A stretch of 64,000 nucleotides of DNA from Bradyrhizobium sp. CCBAU 051011. GTDB taxonomy: Bacteria; Pseudomonadota; Alphaproteobacteria; Rhizobiales; Xanthobacteraceae. The translations under genes and the position numbers were made by a program. The notes beneath the pieces were generated by a model, which saw only the letters and a list, made by a program, of their open reading frames with translations, was not told the DNA's origin and did not search any database. Location: the NCBI RefSeq assembly GCF_009930815.1, contig NZ_CP022222.1, positions 1,344,501 through 1,408,500 of the forward strand, in the 5' to 3' direction. Shown here in pieces: positions 8,265 through 19,225 of the stretch; within the stretch, counting starts at the first letter, position 1, and every line of letters starts with the position of its first letter.

Positions 8265-11200
8265 ATGATCCCTTGCTCGTTTTTGGGCGCAGGCTGGGCC
8301 CATGGTGCGCAGGTCCTGCGTGAAGAGGAAGGCATTCTGCTGTGCCGTGCCTGCCGTGAAAGCGGCGACGACGAGCGCCAGATCGTGCTGGCCGTGCTGC
8401 CGGCAGCGGAGCATCCAAATCCGCAGAGCCTTGATCGCCTCACACATGAGTTCGGGTTGATAAACGAGCTGGACGGCGCCTGGGCAGCGAAGCCGCTGGA
8501 ACTCTTGCAGGATCACACCCGGACCATTCTTGTGCTTGAAGATTTCGGCGGCGAGCTGCTCACCAGGCTGATGGACGCGCCAATGGAGATGGGGAACTTC
8601 CTGCGCGTCGCCGTCCAGATCGCAGCAGCGTTGGGTAAGGTCCATCAGCGCGGTCTTGTGCACAAGGACATCAAACCTGCCAACATCCTGGTGAATCGCA
8701 CCCAGACGAGCGTGCGGCTCACCGGCTTCGGCGTTGCGTCGCGCCGGCCGCGTGAACGACAGTCTCCGGCGCCTCCCGAATCCATCGCGGGGACGCTTGC
8801 CTATATGGCGCCAGAGCAGACCGGGCGCATGAACCGCTCGATCGACTCCCGCAGCGACCTGTATTCGCTCGGCATCACGCTCTACCAGATGCTCACCGGC
8901 TCGCTTCCCTTCACCGCGACCGATCCGATGGAGTGGGTGCACTGCCATATCGCCAGAAAGCCGGCACCGCCATGCGATAAGTTTGAAGACATCCCACTCG
9001 TGGTTTCGCGAATTCTCATGAAGCTGCTCGCCAAGATGGCCGAGGAACGCTACCAAACCGCGGCCGGCGTCGAGCGGGACCTGCGGCGCTGTCTTGCAGA
9101 GTGGGAGCGTCAGCACCGCATCGACGATTTCCCGCTCGGACAGCACGATGCCCCCGACCGGCTGCTGATTCCCGAAAAGCTGTACGGGAGGTCGCACCAA
9201 GTCGAGACCTTACTCGCCTGTTTCGGCCGCATCGTCGAGAGCAGCGTGCCGGAATTGGTGCTGGTCTCGGGATATTCTGGCATCGGCAAATCCTCGGTCG
9301 TCAATGAACTGCACAAGATGCAGGTCCCCTCTGGCGGCCTTTTTGCATCAGGCAAATTCGACCAGCACAAACGCGATATCCCGTATGCTACGCTCGCGCA
9401 GGCGTTCCAGAGCCTCGTTCGACCGCTACTTGGTAAAAGCGATGCGGAGCTGAGCAGGTGGCGCCGCGACTTTCTGACGGCGCTCGGCCCCAATGCACAG
9501 CTGATGGTCGACCTGATCCCCGAGCTCGAGCTCATTGTCGGCCAACAACCGCCGGTTTCGGAGCTTCCACCACAGCAGGCGCAAAGCCGTTTTCAGGAGG
9601 TGTTGAAGCGGTTCATCGACGTCTTTGCCCGCCCCGCGCATCCGCTGGTGCTGTTCCTCGACGATCTGCAATGGCTCGACGCGGCGACGCTCGACCTGCT
9701 TAAGGATCTTTTGACGCGGGCGGATCTGAAGCACCTCATGGTGATCGGCGCCTATCGGGACAACGAGGTCGACCTCTCTCATCCCCTGACGCGCATGCTC
9801 GACGTCATCAACACCGCGGGTGGAGCGGTCACGCAGATCACGCTTGCGCCGCTCGGCAGGGAGGACCTCGGGCAGTTGCTCGCGGACGCGCTTCGCTGCG
9901 CGCCGGAGCAGGCGGCGCCGTTCACGCAGATGGTGCTCGAGAAGACCGGCGGCAATCCGTTCTTCGCCATTCAGTTCATGTTCTCGCTCGCTGAAGAGGG
10001 ACTGCTCGCCTTCGACCACGACACGGCCTGCTGGTCCTGGGATCTCGATCGTATTCACGCCAAGCGATACACCGACAACGTCGTGGACCTCATGCTCGGA
10101 AAGCTCACCCGCCTTCCGGCCGCGACGCAGACCGCCGTGCAGCAAATGGCCTGCCTCGGCAACATCGCCGAGACGGCGATGCTTTCGATCGTGCTTGGAA
10201 TTCCGGAGGAGCAGCTCCATGCCACTCTGTGGCCGTCCGTTCATCAGGAATTTGTCGAGCCGCAGCCAGGTGCTTATCGGTTCGTTCACGACCGTTTCCA
10301 GGAGGCGGCTTATGCGCTGATTCCCGAGCACGAGCGGCCGGCAGCCCATCTGCGGATCGGCCGACTACTCGCGGCGCGGACAGCACCGGAAGCCCTTGAG
10401 GAAAAGGTCTTCCAAATCGCGAGCCAGCTCAATCGCGGCGCTGCCTTGATTACCGAGGCGGAAGAGCGGGAGAAGTTGGCTGAGCTGAACCTGTTGGCCG
10501 GCCGGCGCGCCAAGGCGGCAACGGCTTTCGCCATGGCGCTCGCCCACTTCAGCGCCGGAGACGCGATGCTGTCGAAGGACCGTTGGGAGCGGCATTACAC
10601 GCTCAGCTTCGAGCTGGCCTTGCAACGTGCGGAGTGCGAATTCGTGACCGGCGAGCACGCCGCCGCCAAAGCCCGCCTTGCCGAACTGGCGGGCCGTGCC
10701 GCTAGCCTTCCCGACTTGGCCGCCGTCACCCGACTGCAGATGGAACCAAATGACCGCGACATCGAAATCGGCCTCGCTTATCTGCGCCGTGTCGGCATCG
10801 CCTGGCCGACGCAGCCGACATCGCAGGAGGTCGCGCGGGAGTATGAGCGCATGTGGAGGCACATCGGTGAGCGCGCGATCGAGGCGCTGCTGGATCTGCC
10901 CCGGATGACCGATCCGATCGCACGCGGCACCATGGACGTCCTTACCGTGCTGGTGTCGCCCGCATGGTTCATCGACGAGAACCTGCGCCGCCTCATCATC
11001 GCGCGCATGACGAACTTAAGCCTGGAGTTCGGCAACTCCGATGCGTCGTGCCTCGCCTATATCCTACTCGGCACCGTGCTTGGGCCTGACTTTCACGACT
11101 ACGAGGCGGGCTACCGCTTCACCCAGCTCGGCCTTGACCTGGTCGAAAGATACGGATTGGACCGCTTCAAGTCGCGCGTCTATCTCGGCTTCGGCAGCTG

Positions 11201-13769
11201 GACACGCCATGTCCGGACAGGGCGGCCGCTGCTGCGGCGGGCCTTCGACGCGGCGCAGCAGGACGGCGACTTCAACTATGCGAGCTTTAGCCGCCACCAC
11301 CTCATGACGCATCTTCTTGCCTGCGGCGATCCGCTCGCCGAGGTGCAGCGGGAGGCCGAGGCCGGCATCGACTTCGCGCGCCGGGCGCGCGTTGACCTTG
11401 CCGTCGCCAGGATCATCGGGCAGCTCCAACTGGTCCGGATGCTGCGCGGCCTGACGGCCAAATTCGGTAGCTTCGATGACGACGATTTCAGCGAGGCGGA
11501 GTTCGAGCGACGTCTGGAGTCGGAGCCGCAGCTGGTGCATGCCGGCTACTGGTACTGGATCCGCAAGCTGCAGGCGCGCGTCCTTGCCGACGATCCGACC
11601 GCCATCGCGGCAGCGGCGAAGGCGGAAGGGCTGCTGTGGACGTCGAAGGCGCTGTTCGAGCGGGTGGAGCTGCATTTCTATGCCGCGCTGGCACAGGCGG
11701 CGCACAGCGATTCAGCTTGCGCCGAGGAGCGCGCCCTGCGTCTCGAAGCCATGGCACCCCATCACGATCAACTTCAGCAATGGACCCGCATCTGCCCGGG
11801 GGACTTCGCGGACCGTGCGGCGCTCGTGGAGGCGGAGATCGCCCGCATCGCAGGCCGCGAGCTCGATGCGATGCGTTGCTACGATCGGGCCATCGCCGCA
11901 GCGCGCACGAGCGGCTTTTTCCATAACGAGGCAGTTGCCAACGAGCTCGCCGGACGGTTCTATGCAGCGCAAGGGTTCGAAAAGATCGCGAATGCCTATC
12001 TGCGCGACGCGCACTACGGATATCTCCGCTGGGGTGCCGATGCCAAGGTGGCGCAACTCGAGCGACTTTACCCGCGACTGCATGTGGTGGAAGACGACAG
12101 CGCCGTCGCGAAGGCGAGCGGCCCGGTCCCGCAACCGGACGTCACTGCTGTCGTCAGGGCGTCGCAGGCCGTATCGAGCGAGATCGAGCTACCGAGGCTC
12201 ATCGAGTCATTGATGAAGATCGCGCTGCAGAATGCAGGCGCGGATCGCGGCCTGCTGATCCTGTCACGCCAGGACGACTTCCGGATCGAGGCGGAGGGCC
12301 AGTCGAGCGGCGATGAGTTCACGATCGCGATGCGCGAGGCGCCCGTCTCTGGTCCCGATTGTCCGGAGGCGCTGCTGCGCTATGTCATTCGCACGCAAAA
12401 GCCCGTCATCATCGATGACGCGTCGCGGCCCGATCCGCTCTGCGACGCAGGCTATATGAGTCGCCGGCACCCCAGATCAATCATGTGCCTCCCACTGATC
12501 AAGCAGGCCAAGCTGATCGGGTTGCTCTATTTCGAGAATAGCCTGACCACGCACGCTTTCACTCCCGACCGTGTCGCGGTGCTGGAAATGCTGGCAGCTC
12601 AAGCCGCGATTTCGCTTGAGAACACCCTGCTCTACCGCGATCTGCAGGAACGCGAGGCGCGCATTCGACGACTCGTCGATTCCAACATCATTGGGATCCT
12701 GTTCTGGGATGCAGACGGTAACATCAGCTACGCCAACCAGGCCTTCCTGACCATGACCGGCTACTCCAGGGAGGAATTGGTGTCCGGAGCGGCCAGCTGG
12801 AAGGAGATGACTCCGGCGGAATACGAAATTGGCGACGTACAGCGGATTGATCAACTTCGTCTGTCGGGAGAGGTTGCGCCCCGCGAGAAGGAGTTCCTCA
12901 GAAAGGACGGCAGCCGAATTCCCGTGCTGGTCGGCTCAGCCGCGATGGCGGGTTCTCCTGATCAAAACGTCTCCTTCGTGCTCGATCTGACAGAACGCAA
13001 GCGGGCGGAAGCTGAAGCGCGCGAGAGCGAGCGGCGCTATCAGGAAATGCAGCTTGAGCTGGCGCACGCGAACCGGGTCGCAACCATGGGTCAGCTCACC
13101 TCTTCGATCGCCCATGAGGTCAGCCAGCCTATCAGCGCTGTTGCCATCAGCGCCAGCGCGGCCTTGAACTGGCTCCGCCGGAATCCGCCTGATCTCGAAG
13201 AAGCGCGAACATCATTAGAGGCTATCGTCAAGGACGCGTATCGCAGCGGCGAAGTGATTAGCCGACTTCGCGCACTCTTCAAGAAGGCGCCGCCGCGCAA
13301 GGAGCACCTCGATCTCAACGAGGCGATCGATGAGGTGATTGTTCTGACCGGTGGCGAGGCACTCAAAAACGGGATTTCGGTGAAGACGCAACTTGCGGAC
13401 GGTTTGCCGCTCATCGAGGGCGATCGTGTGCAGCTACAACAGGTTTTGCTCAACCTCGTTGTCAACGCGATCCAGGCAATGGCCACGATCGCTGACAGGG
13501 CGCGAGACCTGCTCATTACCACCGCCTCGGTCGGATCGGACTCCGTGCTCGTCCGGGTTGCTGATTCCGGGCCCGGCCTCGATCCACAGATGCTCACGCA
13601 TGTTTTCGATCCATATTTCACCACCAAGCCTCACGGCCTGGGCATGGGCTTGGCGATCTGTCGTTCCATTATCGAGGCCCACAACGGACGCTTGTGGGCG
13701 AGCGCCAATGAGCCCAGCGGCGCCGTCTTTCAGTTCACGTTGCCGGCGGATCCTGGCGGCGGACTCTGA
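8265..13769 (+). CDS. Trifunctional Ser/Thr-kinase-like / AAA ATPase / GAF-PAS sensor histidine kinase
   Basis: A 1834-residue soluble signalling protein. Order: Ser/Thr-kinase-like domain (about 1-280; LVHKDIKPANILV at 131-143, APE 182-184), AAA_16 ATPase (Walker A GYSGIGKSS at 336-344, Walker B LVLFLDD at 461-467), a long helical TPR-like section, GAF (about 1309-1459), PAS (1462-1579), then histidine kinase: H-box SSIAHEVSQPIS with His1617, N-box around Asn1734, then ADSGPGLDP and GLGMGLAICRSII. No membrane helix is seen. The kinase part looks dead: no lysine in the VAIK position (IVLAVLPAAEHP) and GFG in place of DFG. I recall LTGFG in relatives, so this may be family-wide. ATG 8265 is preferred since relatives start MIP; GTG 8187 would add 26 residues. 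No response regulator is adjacent. Confidence 0.9.
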   Translation: MIPCSFLGAGWAHGAQVLREEEGILLCRACRESGDDERQIVLAVLPAAEHPNPQSLDRLTHEFGLINELDGAWAAKPLELLQDHTRTILVLEDFGGELLTRLMDAPMEMGNFLRVAVQIAAALGKVHQRGLVHKDIKPANILVNRTQTSVRLTGFGVASRRPRERQSPAPPESIAGTLAYMAPEQTGRMNRSIDSRSDLYSLGITLYQMLTGSLPFTATDPMEWVHCHIARKPAPPCDKFEDIPLVVSRILMKLLAKMAEERYQTAAGVERDLRRCLAEWERQHRIDDFPLGQHDAPDRLLIPEKLYGRSHQVETLLACFGRIVESSVPELVLVSGYSGIGKSSVVNELHKMQVPSGGLFASGKFDQHKRDIPYATLAQAFQSLVRPLLGKSDAELSRWRRDFLTALGPNAQLMVDLIPELELIVGQQPPVSELPPQQAQSRFQEVLKRFIDVFARPAHPLVLFLDDLQWLDAATLDLLKDLLTRADLKHLMVIGAYRDNEVDLSHPLTRMLDVINTAGGAVTQITLAPLGREDLGQLLADALRCAPEQAAPFTQMVLEKTGGNPFFAIQFMFSLAEEGLLAFDHDTACWSWDLDRIHAKRYTDNVVDLMLGKLTRLPAATQTAVQQMACLGNIAETAMLSIVLGIPEEQLHATLWPSVHQEFVEPQPGAYRFVHDRFQEAAYALIPEHERPAAHLRIGRLLAARTAPEALEEKVFQIASQLNRGAALITEAEEREKLAELNLLAGRRAKAATAFAMALAHFSAGDAMLSKDRWERHYTLSFELALQRAECEFVTGEHAAAKARLAELAGRAASLPDLAAVTRLQMEPNDRDIEIGLAYLRRVGIAWPTQPTSQEVAREYERMWRHIGERAIEALLDLPRMTDPIARGTMDVLTVLVSPAWFIDENLRRLIIARMTNLSLEFGNSDASCLAYILLGTVLGPDFHDYEAGYRFTQLGLDLVERYGLDRFKSRVYLGFGSWTRHVRTGRPLLRRAFDAAQQDGDFNYASFSRHHLMTHLLACGDPLAEVQREAEAGIDFARRARVDLAVARIIGQLQLVRMLRGLTAKFGSFDDDDFSEAEFERRLESEPQLVHAGYWYWIRKLQARVLADDPTAIAAAAKAEGLLWTSKALFERVELHFYAALAQAAHSDSACAEERALRLEAMAPHHDQLQQWTRICPGDFADRAALVEAEIARIAGRELDAMRCYDRAIAAARTSGFFHNEAVANELAGRFYAAQGFEKIANAYLRDAHYGYLRWGADAKVAQLERLYPRLHVVEDDSAVAKASGPVPQPDVTAVVRASQAVSSEIELPRLIESLMKIALQNAGADRGLLILSRQDDFRIEAEGQSSGDEFTIAMREAPVSGPDCPEALLRYVIRTQKPVIIDDASRPDPLCDAGYMSRRHPRSIMCLPLIKQAKLIGLLYFENSLTTHAFTPDRVAVLEMLAAQAAISLENTLLYRDLQEREARIRRLVDSNIIGILFWDADGNISYANQAFLTMTGYSREELVSGAASWKEMTPAEYEIGDVQRIDQLRLSGEVAPREKEFLRKDGSRIPVLVGSAAMAGSPDQNVSFVLDLTERKRAEAEARESERRYQEMQLELAHANRVATMGQLTSSIAHEVSQPISAVAISASAALNWLRRNPPDLEEARTSLEAIVKDAYRSGEVISRLRALFKKAPPRKEHLDLNEAIDEVIVLTGGEALKNGISVKTQLADGLPLIEGDRVQLQQVLLNLVVNAIQAMATIADRARDLLITTASVGSDSVLVRVADSGPGLDPQMLTHVFDPYFTTKPHGLGMGLAICRSIIEAHNGRLWASANEPSGAVFQFTLPADPGGGL

Positions 13770-13839
13770 CCAGGCTCGGATGCGCAAGCACACTGCCCAA
13801 AACCACAAGCCGACCTGATGGACCGACTGTGATCTGCTT

Positions 13840-15384
13840 TCAGTTCGCCGACAGATGGACCACATTCCATGAGGCCGGCTTCAACGTCACTTGCATCCGC
13901 GTCCCATCGATGGTGACGCCCAGCAACGGCGCGGGCTTCACCCGCTCCGGCACGTCCCTGGTATTTGTCGCCTGCAAATTGTCGTGGCGCAATTCAAGCG
14001 CCTCGCTCATGGCGAGCGGGCCAAAGCTCCGCGCCTCGAGGTTCACCTCTATCTCCTGCGTCAGGTCGCGGTTGAGCATGAAGAGGGAAAGACTCCCGGC
14101 TCCTCCCGCAACGGCCGCGATCTTGAGATACGGCACGTTCGGCACCGGAAAGGTGAAGTCGTGGATACCACGCGGATCGTAATAGGACGAATCGTAGCTC
14201 TCCGACTCGACCTGGGTCCGCAGAACCTTGCCGCGGCCAAGACGGCTCATTTGCGCGAACGGAAAGAAGATGGTCTGGCGCCAGGCGCGGCCGCCGGTCT
14301 CGGTCATGATCGGCGCGATCGCGTTGACGAGCTGCGCAAGACAGGCCGTTCTCACCCGATCGGCGTGATTGAGCAGCGAAATGCAGGCGCCGCCGAAGGC
14401 GAGCGCATCCTCCATCGTGTAGACTTCCTCCAGGATCGGCGGCGCCACCGGCCACCCCTCCTTGACCCTGTCGGCCCGGTTGCGGCGGGTCCGATACCAG
14501 ACATTCCATTCATCGAAACTCAGCATCATGCGCTTGGTGGAGCGCCTCTTCGCCGCCACCGCGTCGGCGAGCGCGACAACCTCTTCGATGAAGCGGTCCA
14601 TCAGGTCGGGGCTGGCGAGGAACGATGCCGTGTCCTGCCTGTAGTTATTGAGATAGGTATGAAGCGAAATAAACTCGGCATGATCGAAGGTGTGCTGGAT
14701 CACGGTGTCTTCCCACTGGCCGAACGACGGCATATTTCGCCCGGACGAACCGCACGCCGCAAGCTCGATGGTTGGATCGACCCACCGCATCATCTTGGCG
14801 GCTTCGCGCGCCACCGCGGCATAGGCTTCGGCGCTCTTGTGCTCCATTTGCCATGGGCCGTCCATTTCGTTGCCAAGGCACCAGAACCTTACATTGTGTG
14901 GCTTCTCCCAGCCATGGGCGCGGCGCAGATCCGACCACACTGACCCGCCCGGATGATTGCAGTACTCGACCAGGTTGCGCGCCGCGTCCCCGCCCCTGGT
15001 GCCGAGGTTAACCGCCATCATCGGCTCGACCCCGGCGGCCTTGCACCAGTCCATGAATTCATTGGTGCCGAAGCTGTTGGGTTCGGTGCTGAACCACGCA
15101 AGGTCGAGCCGCGCTGGGCGTTTGTCCACCGGCCCGACGCCGTCTTCCCAATTGTACCCGGAAACGAAATTGCCGCCGGGATATCGGATGATGGTGGGGC
15201 CGAGCTCCCTGACCAGCGCCAGCACATCGCCGCGAAACCCGTTTTTGTCCGCCGTTGGATGACCAGGTTCGTAGATGCCGCCATAGACGCAGCGTCCCAG
15301 GTGCTCGATGAAGGCGCCGAACAAACGCGGGTCGGTATGGCCGATGGCAAAATCGCGATCCATCAGCACGTTTGCTCTTCTCAT
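13840..15384 (-). CDS. abfA: Alpha-L-arabinofuranosidase, glycoside hydrolase family 51
   Basis: A 514-residue retaining glycosidase. The GH51 signatures are all present: [19 protein letters not shown] near the start, [20 protein letters not shown], the acid/base glutamate in [11 protein letters not shown] (Glu173) and the nucleophile in [10 protein letters not shown] (Glu292), followed by a C-terminal beta-sandwich. It removes terminal alpha-L-arabinofuranosyl groups from arabinan or arabinoxylan fragments. There is no signal peptide, so it acts in the cytoplasm on imported oligosaccharides. Its start overlaps the stop of the upstream ABC ATPase by 4 bases, so it is the last gene of the transporter operon. 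Confidence 0.93.
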   Translation of the reverse strand: MRRANVLMDRDFAIGHTDPRLFGAFIEHLGRCVYGGIYEPGHPTADKNGFRGDVLALVRELGPTIIRYPGGNFVSGYNWEDGVGPVDKRPARLDLAWFSTEPNSFGTNEFMDWCKAAGVEPMMAVNLGTRGGDAARNLVEYCNHPGGSVWSDLRRAHGWEKPHNVRFWCLGNEMDGPWQMEHKSAEAYAAVAREAAKMMRWVDPTIELAACGSSGRNMPSFGQWEDTVIQHTFDHAEFISLHTYLNNYRQDTASFLASPDLMDRFIEEVVALADAVAAKRRSTKRMMLSFDEWNVWYRTRRNRADRVKEGWPVAPPILEEVYTMEDALAFGGACISLLNHADRVRTACLAQLVNAIAPIMTETGGRAWRQTIFFPFAQMSRLGRGKVLRTQVESESYDSSYYDPRGIHDFTFPVPNVPYLKIAAVAGGAGSLSLFMLNRDLTQEIEVNLEARSFGPLAMSEALELRHDNLQATNTRDVPERVKPAPLLGVTIDGTRMQVTLKPASWNVVHLSAN

Positions 15385-16244
15385 GTTCGCCTCTCGGATG
15401 CGCGGTCGCTGGTGAGATTGCTCATACGGACGGAATTGTCTGTCGCGACTTCAGCCAACAGCGCGGCTTCGCGCAACTGACGGGAATAGGGATGCTGCGG
15501 CGCATTCAACACCGTTCTCGCATCACCGCTTTCGACGACGCTGCCCTTCTGCATGATCATGATGCGGTCGCTGGCATAATATGCCGTCGCCAGATCATGG
15601 GTGACATAGATGATGGAGATGTCGAGATCGTCACGCAACGTCTTGAACAGGTTGACGATGGATATGCGCAAGGACGCATCGATCATGGACACCGGCTCGT
15701 CGGCCACGATCAGCTTGGGGTTTGCCAGCAGCGCACGAGCGATCGCGACCCGCTGGAGCTGTCCGCCGGAGAGCTCGTGTGGGTATCGATGGCTAACTTC
15801 CTCCAGCGACAGTCCTACCTTGTGCAGCGCATCGTCAACGGCCGTCCGGGACGTGACCCGCCGATCGGCCGCGATGAAGCGGCGCTGTGTCATGAACAGA
15901 TAGCGATCGAGCCGCTTCAGCGGATTGAAGGATTCGAACGGATTCTGGAAGATCGGCTGCGCCTTGTGCATGAAGGCCAGCCGCTGGGCTCCAGTGCGGA
16001 TTGTCGCAAGGTCGACGCCGTCGAACAACAATTTGCCGCTGGTCGGCGTCTCGATATTCAGGATCATCCGCGAGAGCGTGGTCTTGCCACTTCCGGACTC
16101 ACCGATGATTGCAAATATCTCTGGCCGCCCTGCGTCGAGCTGGAAGCTCACGTCCTTGACGGCAGCAATCCGCTGGCCCGACAGCAGTCCTCTCCGGGTG
16201 AAGGTCTTGCTGACCTGGCAAACATCAAGCAGCAGGTCGCTCAT
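15381..16244 (-). CDS. ABC transporter ATP-binding protein (Opp/Dpp F-type)
   Basis: A 287-residue nucleotide-binding subunit. Walker A is GESGSGKTT, the signature is [12 protein letters not shown] and Walker B is LIVADEP, with the H-loop in IIYVTHDLA. The C-terminal piece [14 protein letters not shown] is the short tail of the oligopeptide-transporter ATPases. It overlaps the arabinofuranosidase start by 4 bases and the preceding ATPase stop by 4 bases, pointing to tight translational coupling. With its partner ATPase it would power the two permeases encoded upstream. In place of the common SMLDASLR the sequence has SMIDASLR, an innocuous change. Confidence 0.92.
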   Translation of the reverse strand: MSDLLLDVCQVSKTFTRRGLLSGQRIAAVKDVSFQLDAGRPEIFAIIGESGSGKTTLSRMILNIETPTSGKLLFDGVDLATIRTGAQRLAFMHKAQPIFQNPFESFNPLKRLDRYLFMTQRRFIAADRRVTSRTAVDDALHKVGLSLEEVSHRYPHELSGGQLQRVAIARALLANPKLIVADEPVSMIDASLRISIVNLFKTLRDDLDISIIYVTHDLATAYYASDRIMIMQKGSVVESGDARTVLNAPQHPYSRQLREAALLAEVATDNSVRMSNLTSDRASERRT

Positions 16245-17272
16245 GCCTCATCACTCCGGTTGACAGCAAAGCAGGCGACGCGATGCGCGGGTGTGGTCTT
16301 CAGCGTCGCGGGGACCTTGTGCCTGCAAACCTCCATCGCCAGCGGGCAGCGCGGATGGAAGCGGCACCCCGGAGGCGGATCGGAGAGACTTGGCGGGCTG
16401 CCTTCAAGTCCCTCGCGGGGAACGTTATCGCCGATGCGAGGCAGGCTGGAAATGAGATGCCTGGTGTAAGGGTGCAGCGGGTTGCGGAAGATCTCTGCTG
16501 TTGTGGCCTCCTCGATCAGGCGGCCGGCATACATGATGCCGAGGCGGTCGGTCACATGCGCGTGGACGCCCAGATCATGGGTGACCAACACGACCGATGA
16601 GCCCATCTCGCGCCGAATGCCGCTGATCATGCCAAGCACTTCCTTCTGCACCACGACGTCGAGCGCGGTGGTGGGTTCGTCGGCTAGGATGACTTCAGGG
16701 CGGCAGATGGTGGCGAGCGCAATGGTGGTACGTTGACGCATGCCGCCGGACAGCTCATGCGGGTAGGCCGCCAGCACCGACGGGTCAAGCTTGAGGCGCG
16801 CCAGATGGGCGACCACCTGCTGTTCGAATTGCTTGCGGCTCACGCCGATATGCGGATATGCGAAGTCGACGAAGGCCGCCCGCAGCCGACGCAGCGGATT
16901 CAGCACGTTCATCGAGCCTTGCGTGATGTAGGACAAATGTCGCCAACGGATCCGCGCCACTTCCGCGGCCGGCGCGCGGTGCAGTCCGCCATAGCCAGGC
17001 AGGAAAGCGAATTCCACCCGGCCGCCGACCACCTCCAGTGGTGGCCTGACTGCCCCCGCGATCGTCTTGATCAGCGTGGTCTTGCCGGAACTGGATTCGC
17101 CGGCGATTCCGTAGATCTCGCCGCGGCGGAGCGCGAAACTGATGCCGTCGACAGCCTTGACGTCGCGCTTGACACCAAAGCGATCGGTCCGGAAATAGGC
17201 CCGCAGGTCGCGCACCGACAGGATCGGCTGCGCGACGTCGCCCTGCTGCGCCTGCGTCGTCTCGGCCGGCAT
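16241..17272 (-). CDS. ABC transporter ATP-binding protein (Opp/Dpp D-type)
   Basis: A 343-residue nucleotide-binding subunit. Walker A is GESSSGKTT, the signature [14 protein letters not shown], Walker [13 protein letters not shown]. The C-terminal stretch has the oligo_HPY motif ([12 protein letters not shown]) with a run of cysteines ([16 protein letters not shown]), which in the Opp/Dpp D subunits binds an iron-sulfur cluster in some members. The start ATG at 17272 overlaps the permease stop (TGATG), so the longer open frame upstream (to 17518) is not used. Part of the oligosaccharide-type ABC operon. Confidence 0.92.
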   Translation of the reverse strand: MPAETTQAQQGDVAQPILSVRDLRAYFRTDRFGVKRDVKAVDGISFALRRGEIYGIAGESSSGKTTLIKTIAGAVRPPLEVVGGRVEFAFLPGYGGLHRAPAAEVARIRWRHLSYITQGSMNVLNPLRRLRAAFVDFAYPHIGVSRKQFEQQVVAHLARLKLDPSVLAAYPHELSGGMRQRTTIALATICRPEVILADEPTTALDVVVQKEVLGMISGIRREMGSSVVLVTHDLGVHAHVTDRLGIMYAGRLIEEATTAEIFRNPLHPYTRHLISSLPRIGDNVPREGLEGSPPSLSDPPPGCRFHPRCPLAMEVCRHKVPATLKTTPAHRVACFAVNRSDEA

Positions 17273-18135
17273 CACGTGGCCCCTCCGAAGCTGCGGTGAC
17301 GGTTGCGCGGATCGATATAGTCGTTCATCGACACCGCCAGCAGGAACAGCCCGATGAAGGTCATGATCACCGCGATCGTCGGAAACGCGATCCACCACCA
17401 GACTCCCGCCACCATTGCGGTGTGCTGGTTGGCCCAATAAATCATGCCGCCGATCGTCGGCGTGTTGATATCGGTGAAGCCCAGCACCGCCAGCGTCACC
17501 TCCAGCCCGATTGACCATACCATGTTGTTCATGGTCGTCGAGAAGACGATCGGCATCACATAGGGCAAGTGCTCCTGAACCAGGATCTCGCGCGTGCTCA
17601 TGCCGGAGAACAGGCTGCTCTGAGTGAATTCGCGGGCCTTCAGGCTCATGGCCACCGAGCGGATCAGCCGCGCGTCATAGGCCCAGCCGAGGCCGGCCAT
17701 GATCAGGGCCAGCAGCAGCCAGGACATGCGGTCACGCATCACGAAATAGAACAGCACCAGGATCGGCAACAGCGGGATGACAATGAAGGTATCGTTCACC
17801 GCCATCAGCGCCCGATCAATCCAGCCGCCCTTGTAGCCGCTGAGCAGCCCGATCGCGAGCGCCAGCAGGCGGCTGATCAATGCCACGGTGCATCCGAACA
17901 GCAGGGTATTGCGAATGGCAAAGGTCAGCTGCCAGAACACGTCCTGGCCGCGCGACGTGGTGCCGAACCAATAGATCAGCGACGGCGGCACATCCGGCGG
18001 CACCAGATAGACATCCTGCGGGGGATAGGGCGAGAAGCTCGCCAGCACCGACAGCAGCAGCACGACGGCGATCAGCACGGCGCCGATCCGAAATTCGGCG
18101 TGGTAACGCCAGAGGTCACGCAGGATCACGACCAT
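17272..18135 (-). CDS. ABC transporter permease (Opp/Dpp C-type)
   Basis: A 287-residue inner-membrane permease with about six hydrophobic segments; the first is IGAVLIAVVLLLSVLASF and the last is near the C-terminus. The loop REFTQSSLFSGMSTREIL with the following EHLPYVMPIVF is the EAA-type coupling region that docks to the ATPases. The N-terminal cytoplasmic stretch is short. Its start and stop overlap the neighbouring genes by one base (TGATG at both ends). It forms the channel with the B-type permease encoded just upstream. Confidence 0.9.
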   Translation of the reverse strand: MVVILRDLWRYHAEFRIGAVLIAVVLLLSVLASFSPYPPQDVYLVPPDVPPSLIYWFGTTSRGQDVFWQLTFAIRNTLLFGCTVALISRLLALAIGLLSGYKGGWIDRALMAVNDTFIVIPLLPILVLFYFVMRDRMSWLLLALIMAGLGWAYDARLIRSVAMSLKAREFTQSSLFSGMSTREILVQEHLPYVMPIVFSTTMNNMVWSIGLEVTLAVLGFTDINTPTIGGMIYWANQHTAMVAGVWWWIAFPTIAVIMTFIGLFLLAVSMNDYIDPRNRHRSFGGAT

Positions 18136-19139
18136 CAGCTGACCTTCACCCTGGGATCGAGCAGCGGATACAGAAGATCGATAACGAGCACGCCGGCGGA
18201 AACCCCGAGGATGGAAACGGTGGTCACGCCGAGCACGAGCCCGTAGTCCCCCGCATAGACCGCGTCGACCAGCAGCGAACCGACACCGGGATAGCCGAAT
18301 ACCTTTTCGGTGATCACCGCACCGTTGAAGATTCCACCGAGCGAGATGGCGAGCCCGGTCAGCTGCGGCGGCAGCGCGTTGCGCATCACATAGGCTGACA
18401 GGACGCGCCAGGATCTGACGCCCGCCAGTTCGGCATAGACAACATAATCCTCGGTCACGATGTTGGACACCAGCGCGCGCATCCCGAGAAACCAGCTGCC
18501 CACACCGATCAGGATCAGCGAGAGCGCGGGCAGGATAGCGTGCTGCAGCACGCTGCTGACGAAGTCGAACGTCAATGTCTGCGGCAGGTTCATCGCCGAA
18601 CCGCCGGTGATCGGCAGCACGGGCCAGAGGAAGCCGAACACGATCAGCAGCACGAGCGCCAGAATGTAGTAAGGGATGGGGTGCAGCCCCATGGCGATCA
18701 CGCCCATCAGCTTCAGCCCGCGGCTTTTCTGATAGTAGCCGGCAAGTCCGCCGAGCAGGCTGCCGAGCCCCCAGGCGACGATAGTGGAGACCGCGAGCAG
18801 TCCGGCGGTCCAGGGTAGTGCACGGCCAATTAACGTCGCGACGGGCGTTGGAAACGCCGACATCGAGGGACCGAAGTCGGCGCGCAGGATCCGTTTCCAG
18901 AACGCCAGATATTGCTGGGCGGGCGAGCCGCCGAGTCCGTAGAGCTCGCGCAGCGAGGTGCGCATCTGCTCGATCGCATCCGGAGCCGTGTTGGCATAGG
19001 AGGTGACCGCCGAGATCGACTGTTCGATGGGATCGATCGGCGTGGAATGGGTTATCACATAAGCGAGATTGATGCCGATGAAGACCACGAGCACGAACTG
19101 CGCCAGCCGCCGGGCAACATACGCGACATATCCGCTCAT
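18135..19139 (-). CDS. ABC transporter permease (Opp/Dpp B-type)
   Basis: A 334-residue inner-membrane permease. It begins with the usual helix (YVAYVARRLAQFVLVVFIGINLAYVIT, split here) and a large periplasmic loop, then GLGSLLGGLAGYYQKSRG and the EAA-type loop ELAGVRSWRVLSAYVMRNALPP. It ends DLLYPLLDPRVKVS, which is characteristic of the DppB/OppB subunits. GGGAGCATCG precedes the ATG. First permease gene after the binding-protein gene, from which it is separated by a palindromic repeat element. Confidence 0.9.
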   Translation of the reverse strand: MSGYVAYVARRLAQFVLVVFIGINLAYVITHSTPIDPIEQSISAVTSYANTAPDAIEQMRTSLRELYGLGGSPAQQYLAFWKRILRADFGPSMSAFPTPVATLIGRALPWTAGLLAVSTIVAWGLGSLLGGLAGYYQKSRGLKLMGVIAMGLHPIPYYILALVLLIVFGFLWPVLPITGGSAMNLPQTLTFDFVSSVLQHAILPALSLILIGVGSWFLGMRALVSNIVTEDYVVYAELAGVRSWRVLSAYVMRNALPPQLTGLAISLGGIFNGAVITEKVFGYPGVGSLLVDAVYAGDYGLVLGVTTVSILGVSAGVLVIDLLYPLLDPRVKVS

Positions 19140-19225
19140 CGATGCTCCCAGGATGCCGGACCGAGGGATTCGGACAGACGCGACCGGCCGTCCGATTGAT
19201 ACCGTCGCCGCCTTCTCTTCACGTC

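Noticed and set aside
13891..16469. Rightward open frames of 350-365 codons opposite the arabinofuranosidase and ABC ATPases
   Set aside because: Opposite strand of genes with complete catalytic and Walker motifs; no domains of their own.
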